The notes under the pieces were generated by a model. That model was not told where the DNA came from. It saw nothing but the letters and a program-made list of their open reading frames with translations, and did not search any database. Position numbers and translations under genes: made by a program. 64,000 nucleotides of DNA from Melastoma dodecandrum (lineage: Eukaryota > Streptophyta > Magnoliopsida > Myrtales > Melastomataceae). Each line of letters begins with the position of its first letter. Position 1 is the stretch's first letter. Below, piece by piece: positions 58,148-64,000 of the stretch. The stretch lies in assembly GCA_029817715.1 (NCBI GenBank), contig JARUPY010000271.1, forward strand, positions 2,976,001 through 3,040,000. The letters run 5' to 3'.

Positions 58148-58834
58148 TCAAGCGAGGAGCCAAAAGTCCTTCTGTCGCTTAGTGGTGATCATGTAGCCAC
58201 CAAGCTTCTTGCTCTTCCTCCTGACCGCGATTGCCATGCAATCTGCGTTATGAATGCAGGACTCAACTGCTCTGACACCCCCAGCCCTTCTCCTGGCCCA
58301 CATCATGAGCAGTCTCCAGCTCATCGAGGTGCTCTTCTTCTGTCCCAGGACGAGCAGCTCCGTACCTCTCCTCCTTGCCTCTTCCACAATCGCCGGGCCC
58401 TTCTCATTGCCTTCCACAGAGGCTCTCTCTACTCTCACCTAATGGTGAAACAGTCAGAGTGGGATGATGAGGTCGCTTTGGTGAGGGAAATAATTTGATA
58501 CTCTGTTTCGTCGAGCATTCCAATTGGCTAACCTCAGGTCGCTTTGATTGGCACACACTCTTCATAGATTGAAGGAGCTGGTGATTTCTAGGGGCGCTCT
58601 CTCGATCACGCTCTCCATTCGCAGCTGCAATTACAGCACGAGAGTAAAGGAGAAGAAAACGACGGTGGAATCAATCATCAGTAATATTCCCTGACAGTTA
58701 AAATCACCTTTTGCTCGTTGTCTGCCAGGCTTCACAACAAGTAATAGCAGAAGAGTGTCGTCATTCTGAATGGTGTGCATGAGAGCCCAGTGGAGAGCCC
58801 CTTTAGCCTCAGCGCTCGAATCCACGACGATCAT
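58148..58834 (-). CDS. Universal stress protein family, three or more exons, 5' end unresolved
   Basis: A USP-type alpha/beta protein of the adenine-nucleotide alpha-hydrolase-like fold. Reading the minus strand: an exon ending at 58708 contains NIMIVVDSSAEAKGALHWALMHT and DDTLLLLLVVKPG; exon 58624-58533 gives HQLLQSMKSVCQSKRPE; exon 58438-58148 gives GNEKGPAIVEEARRRGTELLVLGQKKS, RAVESCIHNADCMAIAVRRKSKKLGGYMI and stop. Phases agree and junctions are GT-AG. The first in-frame ATG is at 58834 (MIVVDSS), but the frame is open further to about 58873 (EPLPPVKGRN) and could be spliced to an upstream exon. The glycine-rich ATP-binding signature of ATP-type USPs is not evident after LGQKKS. The tail differs from secondary-metabolism USPs. 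Confidence 0.75.
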
Positions 58835-60505
58835 GATATTACGTCCCTTGACGGGAGGAAGGGGTTCCGATCGCTAACATTCAAGTTCCCGTTCTCCGCA
58901 GCAGAGGGTTTTATTGGACTGTAGGCGGGGACCTCACTCGAGCATGAGGCCTGATCCCGTTGAGGCAGAACCCGGGCAACTTGGTGCCACCTCCCCCCTT
59001 TCCCGTGTCGCTATTAGCCCAACAACTGAAACAGGCAAAGAGGAGGAAGAAGAAGAGAAGGCAAAGAATCTCCACGGCTGGGCAACAGAAGGATTAATAT
59101 TTCACAAGAGGTTAGGAGAAGTTGACCAACTGATTTCCTGTTAGTAGTGAAAAAAGGAGAGGGCCCCCATTTAGAACGTCTTTTATTTTGCTCATAACAT
59201 CTCTGCACATCATTGTCCCATGTCTCCACCCCCCCAACGCCAACACCATCATTGCTTGAAACCACGAAAAACAGGGACCCTGTCAAAAGTTTGGTGACAA
59301 GGGGAGCAGGTGAGTTTGGTCGCGAAAATATTTCACGAAAAAAGGTTAGAAGTTCTAAAATTTATCGACCGATGTTGTCAAATCGGTGTTTAAAACACAA
59401 ATATCTTTCAAAAAAATCAGTGTTTCAAATACCGAAATTATCCGAAAATTTTGGAAAAATCAGAGTTTAAAACACAAATTTAAGACAAAATCGATTGTGG
59501 AAACTAATTAAGGAATTTTGAAACTAAAAAATCTATTTAGTAAAATAATGTACACGTTGTTAAGGAACATACTTTGAGGAGAAGAGTATTCCAATGCAAG
59601 TAACCAGATATTGTACTCTACACGTACGATACGAACTACAAGGCAGTGAGTTCTAACCCTTGTTGACTGTTCCAATACGTTACTTTTAGAAGTTATTCCT
59701 TGGATGCTTACTTCCTTGCCTCATGTTCTTACACCCCACTGGTACATCTTCTCCTACTTTTGCGGAAACTATAATAATGGCAACTTGCTTTTGTTTTTTT
59801 ACTGGGCCCCAAATAACTTATAACGTGCCCGTCATCAATAGGGTGGTGGGGGCAAAGCATCAACTTAGATCGACAAACATTTGCAAGCTAGCCTTTTCTG
59901 TTGTATTCTCTTGCTCTTAAATCATATAAGAATTTGGAGTCAAATTGAAAAGTTAATCGTTCACTTCCATTTATTAGTCTGGCTACGTTTTGTGAATGTC
60001 GTCACTCTTTCTTTTTCTCCAAACTATAAATTGGGGAAGATTTTTTTTCCAATTGTAGGGTAAAAGATGGGGCCATGCATCATGGCAATTTTTATATGAA
60101 AATTTTGAGTATTTCTATTATAAATTAGTTTTTTTTTTAATTTACAAGATTAGCATGGGTAATCTTATTGGAAGTATCAATAAAGGGAAGTATGACTTCC
60201 TCTTTTTTATTTACTCCTAGATTTGATATTATGGGATTCCTTCTAATGTACTTTAACTAAAAGAAAGACTAGTGCCCATTTGTTGTTTTTAGTGGTAGAA
60301 GTAGAAGAATGTTAAAAACAGGCAAAAGCCTATTATTATTGTTTCTATCTGTTCATCATCATCATCAATACACGGTTGATCACAAAGTGTCTTTGCCCAT
60401 TTAGAAATTCATCAAGACTGTCAACAGGATAATTCCCCCTTTTTAACTTTTAATCACCCTCAACTGCCTCCCACGAGAATTCCATGCTCATACTCCTTCA
60501 CTTGA
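58835..60505. other. Intergenic between USP and MADS-box genes
   Basis: Contains the unresolved USP 5' region (58835-59000) and then A/T-rich sequence. No other coding frame, repeat or RNA was recognised. Confidence 0.4.
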
Positions 60506-63500
60506 TCAGAAGCACCCGACATTCGAATAACCAGAGCTGACTTCAAGCATCCACAGGGCGGATTTTGGAGTGGCCGTCGCAACATCACGTGGCTCTTGAG
60601 TCGACGAGGGTTGCAAGCTGAACGTGATTACTAAAGTAATTATGGATTCGTCCAAAAGGCAGATGGGGTTTACCCTGACAGGTGAACGTGACTAAACGAT
60701 AAGTACCTAGTTTGTAGTTGCTCCTGTTGGCCTTGCGGTTGATAGGAGGCAGACTCATCACCTTCGCCTCCATTCCACAATGGCTGGATCACCACATTCA
60801 TCTCCCCCAACTGCCATCAGGAAGATCATATCATATGTCTGTATATTTTCATGACTCTTACATCTCAAATTGCAAGGATGTATCAATCAAAGGATGACGA
60901 CGAAGTGCTAACTCTCTAGATAAGCCAACATCTTAATTGAGAAACATTTAAAAGCACTAATAGAGTGTGGATCCCCTCCTTATATCAGAGTAATAACCAT
61001 TCCCTTATAAATGAATGTCATGAAATGGATTTCATTTATTCCAAGTATTCCTTCGTTTGATTGGCTTTAAAACATCCAGAATGGAACGGTCATTCCATTC
61101 ATTCCCTCGTTCTGTGAACCAAACGCCCCAAGAATAAGATGGACCATTAGGCTTGGTATTACCAATTCAGCAGTAAGAGGGTACATAAATAAATTACGCA
61201 TGTTATGGCCATTTACCTTCCTCTTCAAATCTCTGTTGGCGTCAAGTAGGGTATACTCCTGCGAATAGCAACATGCTAATCTCTATCAAGTGTGCAGTCG
61301 AAGGCTCCAAGCTTACCAATTTCTCATTTTACCATGCCTGCCGTGCTCTTAGAACTAGAATGCTGCTCACAACGGTTCACAAGAGCGAGGGCAATACACA
61401 ATTTTTGGGGGTCATACGTGAGGCACAAACTGCTCACTTTTTTGCGAAGTTCATCGAGTTGATTGAGCATATATTGAGTCTGCAATGACACAAGATTTAG
61501 CTGGATGAACCGGCGTGAATGATCCCCCGAGTACCATCAACAATGAAAGAAACTTATTCGAGTCTGGAAATGTTCTAAAAACGAGTGATCAAATCCCAAC
61601 TCCTCGATTGCACCAATGTGGCCTCATTCACACTCTTGGCTGGCCCCATCGACAAAATAAGGGTTATTCTGAGGTCTATAACACGTTTTCCATAACACTA
61701 AACACCAGAAATAATAAGAATTCTACGAGCTGATTGCGTTCAACCAAATAGGATATAATGGTTACACTTTCATGTTTTTGGAGATGATGATGATAAACGG
61801 GACTAACCTTGGTTGACCTGACTTGCTTCAGTGACCTGTCAATCTTATTCTCCAGACGCTCCAGCTCGTTCATGCTCATCTCCCCCAATTGTTCCCCTCT
61901 CATATTTCTGGCCTCACGAACATGACAAACAAAATTAAATTAAATTACTACAAGGATGTATGCGACCAGTGATCGGTAGCACATACCTCTGCATTTGCTG
62001 CAATTCATCGACTCTGACCTTAAGTCGCACGTACTCCTTGTATCGACTCTGGAAATCTCACACACCAAAGAGCTCATATCAGAAAAATATCAGCAGATAT
62101 TAAGGGCTGCCTACCCTTTGGTAATTACTCGATGACCTGAATCAGGTTCAGATCCTCTGTTGCTTCCATCTCTGCATAGTTGTATCTGTGATACTTCTCG
62201 ATGGTTTTCAGTATGCTGCGAGGGTTACCATCCTGTAAAAGCAACAACAGCAAAAATTATGAGGAATGAGGTTCACACCATATTTCTTAATGGATTTAAA
62301 GGCAAAACATGAGCATAAGTAGAAGGGGCAGCAAAATGAGGCAAAAATAAGTGACAAAAAAAAAGAATCGAGATATTCGAGTATTGGAAAGTAAGCATAA
62401 AAATTAGCCGTCAAACACTTCTCCAACCTCTACAACAATTTTGAAATACGGCGAGTGAAGAAATTGCATGTGGGAGAATTATAAGTTGCAACTTCTCACC
62501 CTCTGCAAACTCATTTTCCTCTGCTAATTAATCAAAGAACTCCAATGTAACCCCCGCAAACCTTTCTAGACATCTAGGAAAATCAAATAATTTTAATGAC
62601 TCAAGAGAATAGTCGGGGGAGAAAATTATTTTCTCTAAAAATATAGGAAATTGTTTGAATGACTGATTTATTTTTTTCCTTTTGTGAAACATAATTTTAC
62701 TTATTGTAATTTGTTTTTAACTACAAAAGGTGATCTTAAAGAAATTGCAAATCAAAGAGATGGTTTGGGGATAGACAAAGGAAAGAAACTTTAGCCAGAT
62801 TATGAGTGTCGTGTTTGTGGTCAGACCAGATTTCAACAAGGACATGCTGGGAGAAATGTTTCACTTTGCTATCTTGAAAACATATCAATCATGTCGGATA
62901 TCATCTCGCTCCGCCCTTCGTACCATTTCCCTTCGTCTTCTTCTTCTTATTTTTCGAAAAAGAGTAAAATGAAGGCATGGACAAGGACAGCTCGAGTGAT
63001 TGAAATATGAAGCACTCAGGACGATGTAATATCTCAAATGATGTCATAGAAACGCAGGCGGAACCCCGGGGCTCACCCCCAAGCAAATAAAATTTCCAGG
63101 AAAAAAAGAAAAAGAAAAAGATCGATTAAGATTCATGAAAATATTGAAGTTGTTTTTAAGTGTCGAACAATGAAGATCAGCATATGACTAATAACAACCC
63201 GGTTAACCTTCAAAATAAGTGTTCAATTTCCGGCATTGATATGGCCTACAATAATAAAGGGAAACCAAAATTTAATGCAGAAATTCATAATAAATTAAGA
63301 ACTGTTTTGGACAATATAATCGGGAGTTTTTATGAGAATTCTGGAGGAAAAATTGAATGAAGAAGGTATCCTAGAAACCCCAATTTTAAGGGTTTCTTGA
63401 AAGACGTAAAGGAAAATGTAGGGGAATTAAGGTAAAGGCAAAAGCCAAGAGTGGTTTTAATGTTGCTTCTCTGTGATCTTTGGGGGGGTTGAAGAAGTTG

Positions 63501-63600
63501 TTGTTGTCGTTGTCGTTGAAAGAAGGATGTAGTTTTACTTGAGGGGAGCTGCAGAACCCGTGGAGCTTGCCGCGGGCTGAGAAGATGACGTCGTCCTCCC
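60506..63600 (-). pseudogene. SEPALLATA-like (class E) MIKC MADS-box gene lacking most of the MADS domain
   Basis: Exons 2-8 are readable: 62232-62137, 62048-61987 (62 bp), 61907-61808 (100 bp), 61479-61438 (42 bp), 61258-61217 (42 bp), 60810-60707 and 60617-60506. The 62/100/42/42 pattern is the classic MIKC K-box plan. The protein reads SILKTIEKYHRYNY, YKEYVRLKVRVDELQ, RGEQLGEMSMNELERLENK, SLKQVRSTK|TQYMLNQLDELRKK and EYTLLDANRDLKRK, closest by eye to SEP1/2-type (AGL2) proteins. Upstream, about 63600-63536 gives VIFSARGKLHGFCSSPQ, the end of the MADS exon, but the preceding DNA-binding residues (about 45) are not recognisable. The C-terminal exon lacks a clear class E end motif. Either a truncated relic or a K-box-only form. 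Confidence 0.7.
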
Positions 63601-64000
63601 CGGAGTTATATCCGACGGGTGGCAGAAGATGAAGGGTACAGGCTATTACGATGAAAGTTGTGTGACATCTTTTTTTATATTAGTACTTGTGTCTTTAGTC
63701 TACAGTGTTCAATGCAGGGAGACGAATGAATGAAGCCGAAGAGGTTCGGACAGGATCACAACTGTTCCGTTCGTGGTACATTTTTTTTTTTTTAAGTACT
63801 AAATTGTTTTGTATTTCCTCCCTTGTTGTTGAAGAATATGTGTCACCCACATCCTCCCGTTGCATACATAACTCGTCATTTAATTCGCGTATCATCATAG
63901 TCTTGTAATAACCCCCATGGACCACCAGAAGAAATGTACAAATTTGAAACCAATAAACATTTTTCGGACCTTAAATGAAAACTGAAAACATAACGAGCTA
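63601..64000. other. Upstream flank of the MADS-box remnant
   Basis: Where the rest of the first MADS exon and its promoter would be expected I see only non-matching sequence, including a T run at 63780-63793. No gene called to the window end. Confidence 0.4.

Overview
This is a nuclear plant genomic window, most likely from a core eudicot. The evidence is multi-exon genes with GT-AG introns for plant families (GDSL esterase/lipase, cytosolic sulfotransferase, ACT-domain-repeat protein, universal stress protein, class E-like MADS-box), AT-rich spacers, and decayed LTR retrotransposons, hAT and MITE elements and a caulimovirid-like endogenous pararetrovirus. I cannot place the species. No bacterial features, CRISPR array, rRNA or tRNA gene were seen.

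Layout. 1.4-6.5 kb (minus): a broken endogenous pararetrovirus with coat, zinc-knuckle, movement and aspartic-protease regions and a promoter-like TATA box, but no reverse transcriptase/RNase H. 7.0-8.5 kb (plus): an intact five-exon GDSL gene. 8.8-9.7 kb: an eIF3g pseudogene and a TRIM-like mini-retroelement. 9.8-17.4 kb: a duplicated block carrying two near-identical minus-strand GDSL genes with GAS instead of GDS at the nucleophile motif. The second copy has a 1,359-bp solo LTR upstream, and the first preserves the empty site. Between them lies a mosaic of gene scraps. 18.1-19.8 kb (minus): a gar2-like gene, whose partial duplicate sits in that mosaic. 22-25 kb: a MITE and an LTR relic. 25.8-39.1 kb: a plus-strand sulfotransferase array with one intact gene and two pseudogenes. 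The middle pseudogene is split by two LTR-type insertions, and a dead hAT transposase lies between the two pseudogenes. 39-45.6 kb: mostly non-coding, with a long-TIR MITE. 45.65-48.07 kb (minus): a copia retrotransposon deletion derivative with a perfect target duplication. 49.9-51.7 kb (plus): an intact ACR4/ACR5-like gene. 52.9-53.2 kb: a small unrecognised gene. 54.7-57.8 kb (plus): a decayed auxilin-like J-domain gene. 58.1-58.9 kb (minus): a universal stress protein gene. 60.5-63.6 kb (minus): a SEPALLATA-like MADS gene with K-box and C-terminal exons in good order but almost no MADS domain.

The genes do not form a pathway. The window shows local gene turnover: tandem duplication of secreted esterases and sulfotransferases, pseudogenisation, and repeated insertion followed by LTR-LTR deletion. 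Exon boundaries come from reading splice consensus and protein continuity by eye; no alignment or transcript data were available.
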